From CAZLYK01 sp964563495 (lineage in GTDB: Bacteria; Acidobacteriota; Blastocatellia; RBC074): a stretch of DNA of 19,800 nt. The notes beneath the pieces are model-generated. The model did no database searches and was not told the DNA's origin. It was given only the letters and a program-made list of their open reading frames with translations. Below, piece by piece: positions 8,301 to 16,517 of this stretch. The stretch's first letter is position 1, and the number at the start of each line of letters is the position of its first letter. The DNA lies in NCBI GenBank assembly GCA_964563495.1, contig CAZLYK010000092.1:1-19800 (forward strand), in the 5' to 3' direction. The position numbers were made by a program, and so were the translations under genes.

Positions 8301-11300
8301 CTCCGCCGTGCGTCTAATGACCGGAAAAGACACCCCGATCGAAGTGGTCTATCACGATGCCTACACCAACTATGGATTCAGCGAGAAAGAGAACAGAGGA
8401 GAGGTATTCTTCGCGCTCAAAAATGGCGCCCTGGATCTGACCCTCGGCGGCCCCGGCGGAGCCGGCGCCGACAATGCGGGCGGCGTGGTTACTCCGAATA
8501 TGTCAATCGTAGGCGTCTCGCGCCGGATCGGGCCGGTGGGCGGCAGCGGAAAACCCGCAGACAATAATATGGCGATCGCCGGCGCAAAGCCGTCAGCCGA
8601 CTCCGCGCTCGAAAAGATCATCAGCGGTAATTTCGATCCGCTGGAATATTTCGGCGGCGCGCTCAGACAAGCGAAGTTCCTCGGAGGCATCAATCTATGG
8701 GACATCATTAGCACTCTCGCCGCCGGGGCCCTGGACAATCTGAGCCGAGCCCCGCAAATGCTCAATGAAACCTTCTTCGAGGAGCTCGGCGGAAAATTCC
8801 TTGAGATCGAGCAAATCATCATCCGACGCCTCAACAACCTTCCCGAAATTATCTCGAATAAGCTGGGGCCGGAGATCCGCGAGGTCAGGGAGGCATTTGC
8901 CGAAGTCAAAAAAACGCCAACAGATCGGAAGCGACAGGCGAGGTTAATCGGCGCTTTGATCCGCCTCGTGGATCGGGCGAAAACCATCATCGATTCCCCA
9001 AATCTTCTGCTCGAAGAGGCTTTCCGCGATTTATTGCCGATAGTCAAAAGGCTCGAAGATGAGTTGATCGCGAAGGCGCTTCTTAAGATCGAGGCGCTGA
9101 AGACGCTGCGCGATCAAATTCTGAGAGGGATTAAGGATCGGCTCTCTGCCATTAATGTCAATGACCAGACTCGACGATCCTTGAAGATTTATATCGACCA
9201 GATCACAGCGCTGATAAATGAGATCAGCGACGCCATTACCCAACTGGAGGCGATTACTGCAACTCCGGCGACCTTTCTTGAGAGGTTAAACCGCATAGAC
9301 GCCGCGCTTCAGAAGCTGGATCGGGTTCTGCGAACGGCCTTGATTCTGGTCGAACTCGCCGACCAGGCCACACCGCAAAATTTAGCTGATCTAAGACAGA
9401 AACTTGAAGAATTAAGGAATCGGACTGTTCGAGATGCCGAAGAGGCGATCAGTGATTTCCAATCCCGATGCCTGGTTTGGATCCAAACTCTGGAGCATGA
9501 CGTCCAAATGCAAGCGCAGGCGTTGCTTCGCGAGGCGTCGGACGATTTGCGCGCCATGCAAAAGGCCGTAAATCTCTGGGCGACGAGAGAGGTCCAGGAG
9601 CGCCTGCTGCCCAAATTGGAAAAGCTCGTGAAGATGATCGTCGCCACGGGGCTGACGCCCGAAAACGTAGCCCTTATTAATAGGATAAACGAAGTCGCAA
9701 AAAATTTGACCGCGCTTGAAAAAGCGCTGGAGAAAGGGACGTTCGAAGATATCGTGGCGGCGGTTAAGCCCCTGCTCCCGCCGGAGTTGAAATCGGAGCT
9801 GGATGAGCTGGAAGGGCGGATCAGAGAAGTACGCGATAAGGCCAATGCCGCAATCAACGATAAGGTTGAAGAGTTTCTGGCGTACGCGACTCGTTTGCAC
9901 GAGCTGTGGCGAAAATATCAGGACCCATTCGAACTGGCTGAAGACGTATTCGGGCTCAACCAGAACGACATCAATCGACTGAAACAGATTAGGGAAGATT
10001 GCATTCAGGCGTTCAATGAGATCAAAGCCTATCGCGATGAACTTCTTAAATTGCGTGAGGCTTTCCTGGATCTTCAGAAAAACCTGCCGGAGATCGCCAA
10101 AAGAATCCTCCAGGCTGAGATCGACAAGGTCATCCGGAGTCTCGATGAACTCGCCGGCGCAGTCGAGGAGCGGATTATCTCCGCTCAAACGAAATTAATC
10201 AGGGATGTCCTGGGCATCTACGAAGAGCTTTTACGGCGCGTCACCGCTCCGCTTGAAGATATCAGGAAGCTGATTGACGCAAAGGATGAGTTGGCCCGCT
10301 TAATTCTGGGGCTGGCGATCCCTGAAAGCGTCACCGTCAATTACGACTGGGAGCCGGATATCAAACGATTCGGTAATATCTTTGTGCCCAATGAAGCCCC
10401 TCGCGGGTTGACCATCTCGGTCAAGGTGATTACATACCTCAGATCCGGCAAGCCTCCCGAAGTAAATATACAGGGAACTTTAAATAATTTCACGATCAAC
10501 CTGATCGGCGAGCAGCAGTTTATCAGCATCAGATTCAATCATCTTATCTTCACTTCGCGCAGCGGCGCCGGGGCCAATTGCGAGGTGAACATCGACAAGG
10601 TCGAATTTTCAGAGGCGCTTTCATTCGTCAAAAAGCTTCAGGAGATTTTAAGTCCGAAAGACGGGCCGTTCGTGGAATTGAAAGGCCTGGGGATCCTGGC
10701 CGGATTCCGTTTCGGAGTTCCGACCATCGCCGTCGGCGCATTCAGTCTGCAAAATCTTAGTCTGAGCGTGGCGGTCAGCCTGCCGTTCAATGGCGATCCG
10801 ATGAGGCTCGAATTCGCGATCTCCAGGCGATTCGAACCATTTCTCTTGAGCGTCGGAATATTCGGCGGCGGCGGATTCTTCCTGATGCGCCTGGGGCCCG
10901 ACGGAGTCGAAAAACTCGAGGGCGCGCTTGAATTCGGCGTCGTCGCCGAGATTTCGATCGGGATTGCAAGCGGCGGCGGCTTCATCATGGCCGGCATCTA
11001 TTTCAGCATCGAGGCGAACCGGTCGAAATTGTGCGGCTTTGTCCATGCACACGGTCACCTGGACATTATCGGCTTGATTTCAATGGAGATCGACGCCTTT
11101 GTGCAGGTCTGCTGGATAAAAAGAGATGGTCGCAATTACGTTGAAGGCGAAGCCCGGATCACAGTCAAGATAGAGATGTTTTTCTTCAGCATAGAGGTGA
11201 CGCTCGAAGCGCGCTACCAGTTCGAAGGTTCGCCTGGGGGCCCCGCATTGGCTGCGTCCGGGCGCCCGGAGCTAAAAGCTGCGGATCGTCCGGCCAGGGA

Positions 11301-11388
11301 ACTGGAATTGCCGAAGACATCGGCGGAGTATTGTGAGTTGATCGGAATCGAAGATTGGGATGATTACCGTGAAGCCTTTGCCTGGTGA
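5374..11388 (+). CDS. Giant 2004-residue protein: beta-rich front, coiled-coil middle, Gly-rich beta C-terminus
   Basis: I do not recognise a named family. The N-terminus is very basic and carries SRRDFL (Arg34-Arg35), a twin-arginine-like motif, but the following hydrophobic part is short, so export is uncertain. Residues about 50-600 look beta-rich. Residues about 600-960 hold dense aromatic motifs that look strongly conserved: TELWHTRLG (636), FRMSLDARDRHELVRLTSDF (685), LSALGGWLKSRGAW (730), ATMGRDHYVRVVYKG (758). A Gly/Pro-rich linker (about 1024-1066) leads to about 530 residues of charged helical sequence (about 1120-1650) with heptad-like patterning and almost no Gly. The end (about 1650-1960) is alternating hydrophobic/polar strands with FGGGGFF (about 1830) and ASGGGFIMAGIYFSIE (about 1865), then an acidic tail ending YREAFAW. 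Segments resemble, from memory only, large uncharacterised proteins of other phyla. There is no strong ribosome site. It is first of three genes. Confidence 0.85.
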   Translation: MRLNLQAIRGKRVRRQPQANSQNKASNRELELSRRDFLSAMASSPLLLESLSDPARPFELHGDERRLAFIVNGREAWVIDPGLFCGSPKLQMNKTGDGIRIRLSAATFPGTGVPADLICELRCQSAVWRMYMRMAAGLETETSFEKWLTGSEQAISSWRSELNLPDWRGDPWLKVSGPGKMQFRPDWSLEFKGEAVVRLGVSCRELASGSLIISLPDAGEPSFFDVPMLKRSLITMSDETGGWEIDTGAKSEDGWRIEADGNLFDKLVLEIGEAATGIKRAGMLLQESPQNAGSISLAPAEHLRDPDGALFRFPLTNPGYAFTIGESEEQSILTADFSDQPVWLHGAGFSLELGSAPEAEPVELIRINGQIKSLKVVPALLKVAPQLQDAAVTPITFDAPRQLPFTWGKFTDWIQHGVCALHLCPWEDALCIPLHGEKFAVNRTRDFLRLEFEIQNLTLKSRFFKLALEPAENLPPDKKPLIIVKFPPQHIAEEAFFEGHSKIPVDIPKDGDCQVKIKLEPDCGKTTDENLKSLPVQSRLSGPSRLSFSIPPEIKRIPFDLKSLLDWKAWNLEVNPRATRAGEFPDRKISPSLPEVGKPDDRETAIELPYRLLISPTKEAGWAHSLEPVDLKTPFTELWHTRLGIRGETGKPVNEEDSTHRTVRAIWSDDVKPLEKPPDHINSPFRMSLDARDRHELVRLTSDFKVPINRAADPEKYQIPAPVEVEQLMLSALGGWLKSRGAWNPPPPLTVEEWRQIATMGRDHYVRVVYKGFLFPFGHRASLIKVTERKFFDNPDGDQTAYLRQRMYIVVRQPCKDYPAPGQPLAGITFPFAYVKALTTVTPDLDDPATGGGNQEAFWPHVNGAPFHFQFQMHDVERGLSECSIPILFVDNRVAKDLNKIDPIIDLYNGNNGLRFPKFNGQKIAYAPSKKPGDTQFETDCVKLKAMRPAGASLDDLLKVDQPFFYPAIESAEIRISAVRLMTGKDTPIEVVYHDAYTNYGFSEKENRGEVFFALKNGALDLTLGGPGGAGADNAGGVVTPNMSIVGVSRRIGPVGGSGKPADNNMAIAGAKPSADSALEKIISGNFDPLEYFGGALRQAKFLGGINLWDIISTLAAGALDNLSRAPQMLNETFFEELGGKFLEIEQIIIRRLNNLPEIISNKLGPEIREVREAFAEVKKTPTDRKRQARLIGALIRLVDRAKTIIDSPNLLLEEAFRDLLPIVKRLEDELIAKALLKIEALKTLRDQILRGIKDRLSAINVNDQTRRSLKIYIDQITALINEISDAITQLEAITATPATFLERLNRIDAALQKLDRVLRTALILVELADQATPQNLADLRQKLEELRNRTVRDAEEAISDFQSRCLVWIQTLEHDVQMQAQALLREASDDLRAMQKAVNLWATREVQERLLPKLEKLVKMIVATGLTPENVALINRINEVAKNLTALEKALEKGTFEDIVAAVKPLLPPELKSELDELEGRIREVRDKANAAINDKVEEFLAYATRLHELWRKYQDPFELAEDVFGLNQNDINRLKQIREDCIQAFNEIKAYRDELLKLREAFLDLQKNLPEIAKRILQAEIDKVIRSLDELAGAVEERIISAQTKLIRDVLGIYEELLRRVTAPLEDIRKLIDAKDELARLILGLAIPESVTVNYDWEPDIKRFGNIFVPNEAPRGLTISVKVITYLRSGKPPEVNIQGTLNNFTINLIGEQQFISIRFNHLIFTSRSGAGANCEVNIDKVEFSEALSFVKKLQEILSPKDGPFVELKGLGILAGFRFGVPTIAVGAFSLQNLSLSVAVSLPFNGDPMRLEFAISRRFEPFLLSVGIFGGGGFFLMRLGPDGVEKLEGALEFGVVAEISIGIASGGGFIMAGIYFSIEANRSKLCGFVHAHGHLDIIGLISMEIDAFVQVCWIKRDGRNYVEGEARITVKIEMFFFSIEVTLEARYQFEGSPGGPALAASGRPELKAADRPARELELPKTSAEYCELIGIEDWDDYREAFAW

Positions 11389-11449
11389 ACCGATAATTTC
11401 GATAAGCATACAGCGGTAAATTACTGCGCCAAAGACCTCAAGGTGGAAT

Positions 11450-14400
11450 ATGAGTTTTGAAATTCTCTGGACGGCCATTCCAGGCGGATTGAATGCGGAC
11501 GGAACGAAGATGAAGCTTTCAGTCCTCGCTTCTTTGCGACTCAAGGGCTCTTCGGGCTCCCGTCTCAAATCTGCAGGATTTGCTCCTTTTCATAATTGGC
11601 CTGAATTCCTCAAGAAACGCCAGCCGGTTTTCGAAGTCACGATTCACCCTCATGGAATGATGAAGCCTCTTGAGAGCATTAACATCCCGGTTGACAAGGA
11701 GACTCTCGAGGAAACTCTTAATCCAAAAATGTGGTCGGCGCTTTTCGATAAATCTCCTATTGTCCGCGAGCGCATATTCGACAAATACAAAGACGTCGAA
11801 ACGCTTTCGTTCCCGGCCGTCAGGTTCAGCGAGGGGCACAAAGTTCATTACGGCGCGCTGGCGTTGAATGCGATTCTTAAATCCGATCAATGCGGGAACC
11901 TTGGCATCGATATTTCGTCGAGGGTGCTGCAGTCGATGCAGGATACGTTGAAGCCCCAGTTGCAGGAACCGTTTGACAATCTAAATCTTTACCTTCACCC
12001 AGGGTATAACCGCTCGCCGGGCGAACAAAACCCCACGTCCGGGGGCGACAGGAATGCCGATATACAGCGGCGTCAGGCTGAGATTCGAGCCCAGGCCGAA
12101 GCCTATAAATATCTGAAAGCCAAATTAGAGGACCGGTCGACGCCTGAGGCCGTCCGCAAGGCGATTGAACGGGACCTGACGAGATTCGGAAATGCGCCGG
12201 GGCTGATGATCAAAGCGGATGTGCTGTTCGCGCTTCTTCAACGACACGGGCAGGAGAATCCAGACCTGAGGAATGAACCATTCCTGTCGGCGGGCGTCAC
12301 CCAGGATACCATCAAGGGCGCCGGAGAATATTTGCGGTTCGCGCTGTTTCATTTTCGGCCTGATCACCATTCGACTGTCAGAACAGAGACCGGGGATAAG
12401 AAAGAGTATGATTTCCATGAATTGCTGAGTATGATCGGCCAGTTTCCCGTATTGCTTCGATCGCTGGGGCTGGTCTTCGACCTGGAGTTCAAAACGCCCG
12501 CCGATCTCGACCCACGTCAAACCCCGAATGGAACCGTTCGGGCGAAGTTGAAGGAGCTGAATGAGAAGGGAAAAGCTGTTGAGATAAAGGAACTTTACGA
12601 AAACGGCTCAGGTCAATTCGCTCTGAAGACGCAATATGAATGGAAAAATTCGCCGTTTATCGCCGCATCCAAAGCGGGATCTTTGATTGTAGACGGAATG
12701 CTCAATGTCAAGGATGAAGCATTCCGGCTGGAGACTATCGATGTCGATGGAGCGCTAATCAAGAAGATGCAGCACGCCGAGTCCGTAGCCCGTTCAGAGC
12801 AGTATAAAACCTTCGCCAGCGCGGAGAATGATAACGACTGGCCTTCGGTTCGGACCTCCGGAATCGCGCTGCTCTTCGACAAGCGCGAGGAGCAGCTGAA
12901 AAAAGAGACCAAAAATGGGCTCGACCTTCAAAATACCTTCAAAGAGAACCCGGAAAATGTCACCCTCTTTGCCGATGACCTTGTTCTCGGTTACAGGATA
13001 GATGTTTGGGACAACCATTCCAAAGCCTGGCATTCTTTGTGCGAGCGGACCGGCAAGTACGAATTTCAAGATGCTGACGACGGCGATTTAAAACCATGGG
13101 AACCGGATGAAAGACATGCCCATCTGGAAGAAGGGTTCATTCAGACCGCCGTCACGACGTCCATAGATGCGGAAAATCAGTTGCAGGCTCACGAGACGAT
13201 CTTCTTATGGAATGGGTGGAGCTTATCGGTTGGATTTCCCGCCAAGGAGATAAATCCTTCCAAACCGGTGCAGAATCAGCGGGCGGAATCCGACCAGCCG
13301 CTGCGCATGAAGCCTAAATTTAAAGTGAAGCGTAAGAGTCTGCCTCCGCTGCGATTCGGCACCGGATATAAAGTTCGCTGCCGGGTCGTAGACCTGGCGG
13401 GCAATGGACTGGCGCTCAAAGATGTGGGCGACGACGCTGCGTCCATTGGCGATAAGAGTCAACACAACAAGCCGCTCGTCTTTAAGTTTTCCGAGCCGGT
13501 GGCCTCGCCGGTATTGTTGCTCTCACAAAGGCTCGATCCGAATCGGCGCCCCGGCGAGCAGATGGACCATCTGGTCATTCGCGACGGTCAGGGCAGGTCC
13601 GAGCGCTTCATTGTTCCGCCGAGAGTTTCACAGCGAACAGCGGAGCTTGGCGGTCGATTCGATAAAGACGGCTTGATTCCGGGAGCCTTCGAGGGCGTCT
13701 TCCTGGAGAAGGACGGATCTTTCCCGGCTTATTCTAACGATGAGAATGCGCCGCTCGCGGACCGGAACGCCTACTTCCGTTATGATCCGGCGCACGCTTC
13801 AGCGCCCAAATGCCACTATTACCCTGATCCGTACGCTAAGGGCATGCTCCTCTGTTTTTCAACCGGCCAGGCGGAAGCGTTCGATTTTTATTACGTCAAA
13901 GATTGGAGCGGGGGTGGGTTTTCTGAGGATGCGGAATGGCCTGACGCTCAACCGATTGTGATTCGATTGATCTCTAGCAACGATACTTCAAGCTTAAGTC
14001 TGAGAAAAAGGACCGAGAATCTGAATAAGTTCGACGGCTCGTCGGGCTCGAAGAAGGTCAGGGTCATCGAAGCGTCTTTGCCGCTGGCCGCGAGAGTGAC
14101 CGTCAACCTGTCTTCGTATTTAGAGAAAAAGAGCGACGCCGGATCGCTTGTAGACGCGTCTGATTCGGCTGCAATGAGCGTGGCTCTGATAGATCTTATT
14201 CAAAAGAGCCTGAATAAGATGGCGACCGAGAAACCGGAAACTTCCGTTTCTGTTTCAGCCATCTCGAAAGCTTTAGCGACGTTAACTCTGAGCGGCAAAC
14301 ATCCTATGGCCTCTCCGCCTCACATGATCGAGCTGGTCCACGCGGTTAAGCGACCGTTAGAGGCGCCTGAGTTCGATGCGAACTTCGGTGTAAAGCGGAA

Positions 14401-15685
14401 TCTGGGAGATGATTTTGTTTCGTTTAACGGCGAGTTGATCGCCCACTGGGATAGCTCCTCACGCGTCGACGGTCGCGCTTCCTGGAAGGATTGGGTGGAT
14501 GAGGCGGAGAAACCGGGACCCGCCTCTATAGATAGATCCTCTCCGGTTTTTAGCATTAAAAAGGAGGACGCCGATAGGAGCCTCGGTTCTCGCCCGCACA
14601 AGATCGGCGACACTAATTATCATCGAATAGAGTATTCGCTGACGGCCACATCCGATTTCAAAGATTATTATCAGGGCGGAAATGATCAAAATTTCGATCA
14701 TGAATTTCAAAGGTCGAGCGAGAGAAAGCCGGTTGTGGATGTTCCCAACTCGAAACGTCCCTGTGACCTCGACCTCGCCTACATTCTGCCGACCTTTCGC
14801 TGGCTGGAGAATAGACGGGAAAAGTATCGCGTCCGCAAAGGCGGCATTCGCATCTATCTGCGCCGTCCCTGGTATTCATCAGGTAATGGAGAGTTGCTCG
14901 GCATCGTGCTGCAATCTGAAAGCGGGAAGAACCTGTTCACCCTGCCATTCACGACTCAGTGGGGGCTAGATCCTATCTGGGGAAAAGACCCGCAATTGAG
15001 AGGGAAGTCACTGGCCGCTCCGATCGGAGCGCAGCACTTCAAAGACCATCAGAATCCAAAGACCGGTTTGACTCTGGCGGAATTCAATAACAGCGACGAT
15101 TCGCGTCATACGGTTACGGCAATTGGTTATCAGCCGAAATACGACGAGAACCGGCGGCTTTGGTACTGCGATATTCAGATCGACTCTGAAAAGTCGTACT
15201 TCCCATTCGTTCGGCTGGCGCTGGCTCGATATCAGCCAAATTCATTAATGCACGCCCACCTCTCGCCGGTTCTCATCGCCGACTTTATCCAGCTCACTCC
15301 GGATCGTTGGGCGAATGTGCAATACGACCCGAGAGACAGTAAGAAAGTGACTCTGATAGTCTCGGGAGCCTCGTATGGGGCTTCGCGCAGAAAACCAGAC
15401 GAATCACCCTCACTCGGTTCAAGCAAAATAAGAGTCACGGTTGAGCAGCGTTGCCACCAGATCGGCGGAGATATCGGTTGGGCTCCAGCGCTGAAGGCTA
15501 ATCCGATCGATCATGTCAGCGGCGTGATAACCGAAGGCGTCGCCGTCTGGACGATTCCGATCAAGTTGCCTAACTCACGCCACTGGCGCAATTACCGGCT
15601 CCTGATCGAAGAGTACGAGGAATTTCTCAGCGACAATCAAGAAACTGCCCGAAGGTACGTTTACTCCGATATTTTTGAGCTTTGA
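11450..15685 (+). CDS. Giant 1411-residue beta-rich protein, partner of the preceding gene
   Basis: The start at 11450 has AGGTGG at 11441-11446, 61 bp after the upstream giant gene, so the two are surely co-transcribed. I see no signal peptide or membrane helix and no named domain. Residues about 195-240 form a charged helical patch (RRQAEIRAQAEAYKYLKAKL); most of the rest looks like beta sandwich or propeller material. Blocks that look highly conserved are LFADDLVLGYRIDVWD (506-521), HETIFLWNGWSLSVGFP (581-597), RFGTGYKVRCRVVDLAGN (635), VLLLSQRLDPN (about 688), YILPTFRWLENRR (1111), IRIYLRRPWYSSGNGELLG (about 1133) and FPFVRLALARYQPNSLMHAH (1251). From memory, unverified, similar blocks occur in large proteins of actinobacteria and others, suggesting an old paired module rather than a local invention. 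A structural role in a complex with the 2004-residue protein is the simplest inference. Confidence 0.85.
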   Translation: MSFEILWTAIPGGLNADGTKMKLSVLASLRLKGSSGSRLKSAGFAPFHNWPEFLKKRQPVFEVTIHPHGMMKPLESINIPVDKETLEETLNPKMWSALFDKSPIVRERIFDKYKDVETLSFPAVRFSEGHKVHYGALALNAILKSDQCGNLGIDISSRVLQSMQDTLKPQLQEPFDNLNLYLHPGYNRSPGEQNPTSGGDRNADIQRRQAEIRAQAEAYKYLKAKLEDRSTPEAVRKAIERDLTRFGNAPGLMIKADVLFALLQRHGQENPDLRNEPFLSAGVTQDTIKGAGEYLRFALFHFRPDHHSTVRTETGDKKEYDFHELLSMIGQFPVLLRSLGLVFDLEFKTPADLDPRQTPNGTVRAKLKELNEKGKAVEIKELYENGSGQFALKTQYEWKNSPFIAASKAGSLIVDGMLNVKDEAFRLETIDVDGALIKKMQHAESVARSEQYKTFASAENDNDWPSVRTSGIALLFDKREEQLKKETKNGLDLQNTFKENPENVTLFADDLVLGYRIDVWDNHSKAWHSLCERTGKYEFQDADDGDLKPWEPDERHAHLEEGFIQTAVTTSIDAENQLQAHETIFLWNGWSLSVGFPAKEINPSKPVQNQRAESDQPLRMKPKFKVKRKSLPPLRFGTGYKVRCRVVDLAGNGLALKDVGDDAASIGDKSQHNKPLVFKFSEPVASPVLLLSQRLDPNRRPGEQMDHLVIRDGQGRSERFIVPPRVSQRTAELGGRFDKDGLIPGAFEGVFLEKDGSFPAYSNDENAPLADRNAYFRYDPAHASAPKCHYYPDPYAKGMLLCFSTGQAEAFDFYYVKDWSGGGFSEDAEWPDAQPIVIRLISSNDTSSLSLRKRTENLNKFDGSSGSKKVRVIEASLPLAARVTVNLSSYLEKKSDAGSLVDASDSAAMSVALIDLIQKSLNKMATEKPETSVSVSAISKALATLTLSGKHPMASPPHMIELVHAVKRPLEAPEFDANFGVKRNLGDDFVSFNGELIAHWDSSSRVDGRASWKDWVDEAEKPGPASIDRSSPVFSIKKEDADRSLGSRPHKIGDTNYHRIEYSLTATSDFKDYYQGGNDQNFDHEFQRSSERKPVVDVPNSKRPCDLDLAYILPTFRWLENRREKYRVRKGGIRIYLRRPWYSSGNGELLGIVLQSESGKNLFTLPFTTQWGLDPIWGKDPQLRGKSLAAPIGAQHFKDHQNPKTGLTLAEFNNSDDSRHTVTAIGYQPKYDENRRLWYCDIQIDSEKSYFPFVRLALARYQPNSLMHAHLSPVLIADFIQLTPDRWANVQYDPRDSKKVTLIVSGASYGASRRKPDESPSLGSSKIRVTVEQRCHQIGGDIGWAPALKANPIDHVSGVITEGVAVWTIPIKLPNSRHWRNYRLLIEEYEEFLSDNQETARRYVYSDIFEL

Positions 15686-15714
15686 TGGATCAACCAGAAT
15701 TTTAGCCGCATAAC

Positions 15715-15720
15715 AGGAGG
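15715..15720 (+). promoter_or_regulatory. Strong ribosome binding site of the Tlde1-like gene
   Basis: A perfect AGGAGG lies seven bases before the ATG at 15728. It is the strongest site in the three-gene operon, while the first gene has almost none, hinting that the small protein is made in larger amounts than the giants. Confidence 0.75.
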
Positions 15721-15727
15721 TTCGATT

Positions 15728-16315
15728 ATGGCGAATAAAAAAAGAAAAAAGGTCTCTAAAGAAGCAAAACCGGCGCGGCAGAATTCAAGATTGCCGGTTC
15801 CGCCGCGCCTGCCTATGGACATGGAGATTGCCGAGCCGGTAGGAGAGCAACTCGCTGCGCTTGCGCTCGACAGACTCGTTTTTGACGGGTATACGCTCTA
15901 CTGGCAAGGAGCCTCCCCGGCTAACTACACAGGTTTTTCCGGGCCGGCCGATGAGGACGCCAAGGAATCCGTGAAAGATATAGGCCCGGTCCCGCAAGGG
16001 AAATACGCAGTCGATCCTTCAAATATCGAGAATCTACAACCCTCGGATGACTGGGGGCTCCATAGAGTAAAACTGGAACCTTATGACGCCACCGTAGATC
16101 GAATGAAAAACTGCTTCAAACTGATTCGGACGGGGATGTATATTCATGGGGGGAATGTCCTCGGAACTCATGGGTGCATCGAGATCAACAACGATAAAGA
16201 GGAGAAAGACTTCTTTAAGAAGCTTAAAGATTACGCCAAGAAAATAGAGTTAGAGGTGCGTTACGTCAGCGATCGTGAGAAAAAGTATGAAGACAGTCGC
16301 TGCCCCTATCCATAA
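15728..16315 (+). CDS. Tlde1/DUF2778-type L,D-transpeptidase-like protein
   Basis: This 195-residue protein fits the Tlde1 (DUF2778) group, peptidoglycan-acting relatives of YkuD L,D-transpeptidases best known as type VI secretion effectors. The domain spans about residues 48-185: an opening strand FDGYTLYWQG, then TGFSGP, then IGPVPQGKY (the family's GPIPxGxY), and the active-site block MYIHGGNVLGTHGCIEI with His140 and Cys150 as the expected catalytic pair. Tlde1 members usually have Ser-x-Gly-Cys; here it is Thr-His-Gly-Cys. There is no signal peptide; the first 20 residues are Lys-rich, so it would need a dedicated delivery route to reach the wall, or act as cargo. It lies 42 bp after the 1411-residue giant and is third in the operon. 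No immunity-type gene follows before the scaffold gap. DUF5675, which has a similar HGN/GCI motif, is the main alternative. Confidence 0.75.
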   Translation: MANKKRKKVSKEAKPARQNSRLPVPPRLPMDMEIAEPVGEQLAALALDRLVFDGYTLYWQGASPANYTGFSGPADEDAKESVKDIGPVPQGKYAVDPSNIENLQPSDDWGLHRVKLEPYDATVDRMKNCFKLIRTGMYIHGGNVLGTHGCIEINNDKEEKDFFKKLKDYAKKIELEVRYVSDREKKYEDSRCPYP

Positions 16316-16517
16316 TGCGGCCGACAGCCATGGCGACCGACCCTGCCGCCCTTAACGCTCCGGCCCCACCGAATCCCCCCGGCCCTCCGGGCAGCCGCCG
16401 CTCCGGCACTGCTGGTTTCGGCGGCGGAACCGGCGCCAACACTGAACATAAGCTTGTCGTCATGGCGCTCGACCGTAAAACGGGCAAAGTCGTGTGGCAG
16501 CATTCGCCGAAAACCGT
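16315..16517 (+). CDS. PQQ-like beta-propeller fragment running into the scaffold gap
   Basis: The frame encodes a Pro/Gly-rich stretch followed by EHKLVVMALDRKTGKVVWQH, a classic beta-propeller blade turn of PQQ-binding-like proteins. In that family such a stretch normally comes about 100 residues in, after a signal peptide and a WP-x-WRG opening. Here the frame is closed upstream by a stop at 16288-16290, so the N-terminal part cannot be present. The first ATG overlaps the stop of the preceding gene (TAATG), but there is no ribosome site, and a second ATG lies at 16330. The 3' end is lost in the N run. This is either a truncated gene or a sign of a wrong join near 16290-16330; it is probably not expressed as a complete protein. 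Confidence 0.5.

Noticed and set aside
9412..10188. Minus-strand open frame of 258 codons inside the coiled-coil region of the giant gene
   Set aside because: It lies fully inside the 2004-residue gene; its composition is simply the reverse of the heptad-rich coding strand.
5374..16315. Giant operon as a type VI or contractile injection system
   Set aside because: No sheath, tube, spike (VgrG/PAAR), baseplate or ATPase motifs are present; only the Tlde1-like protein hints at such a link, which is not enough for the call.
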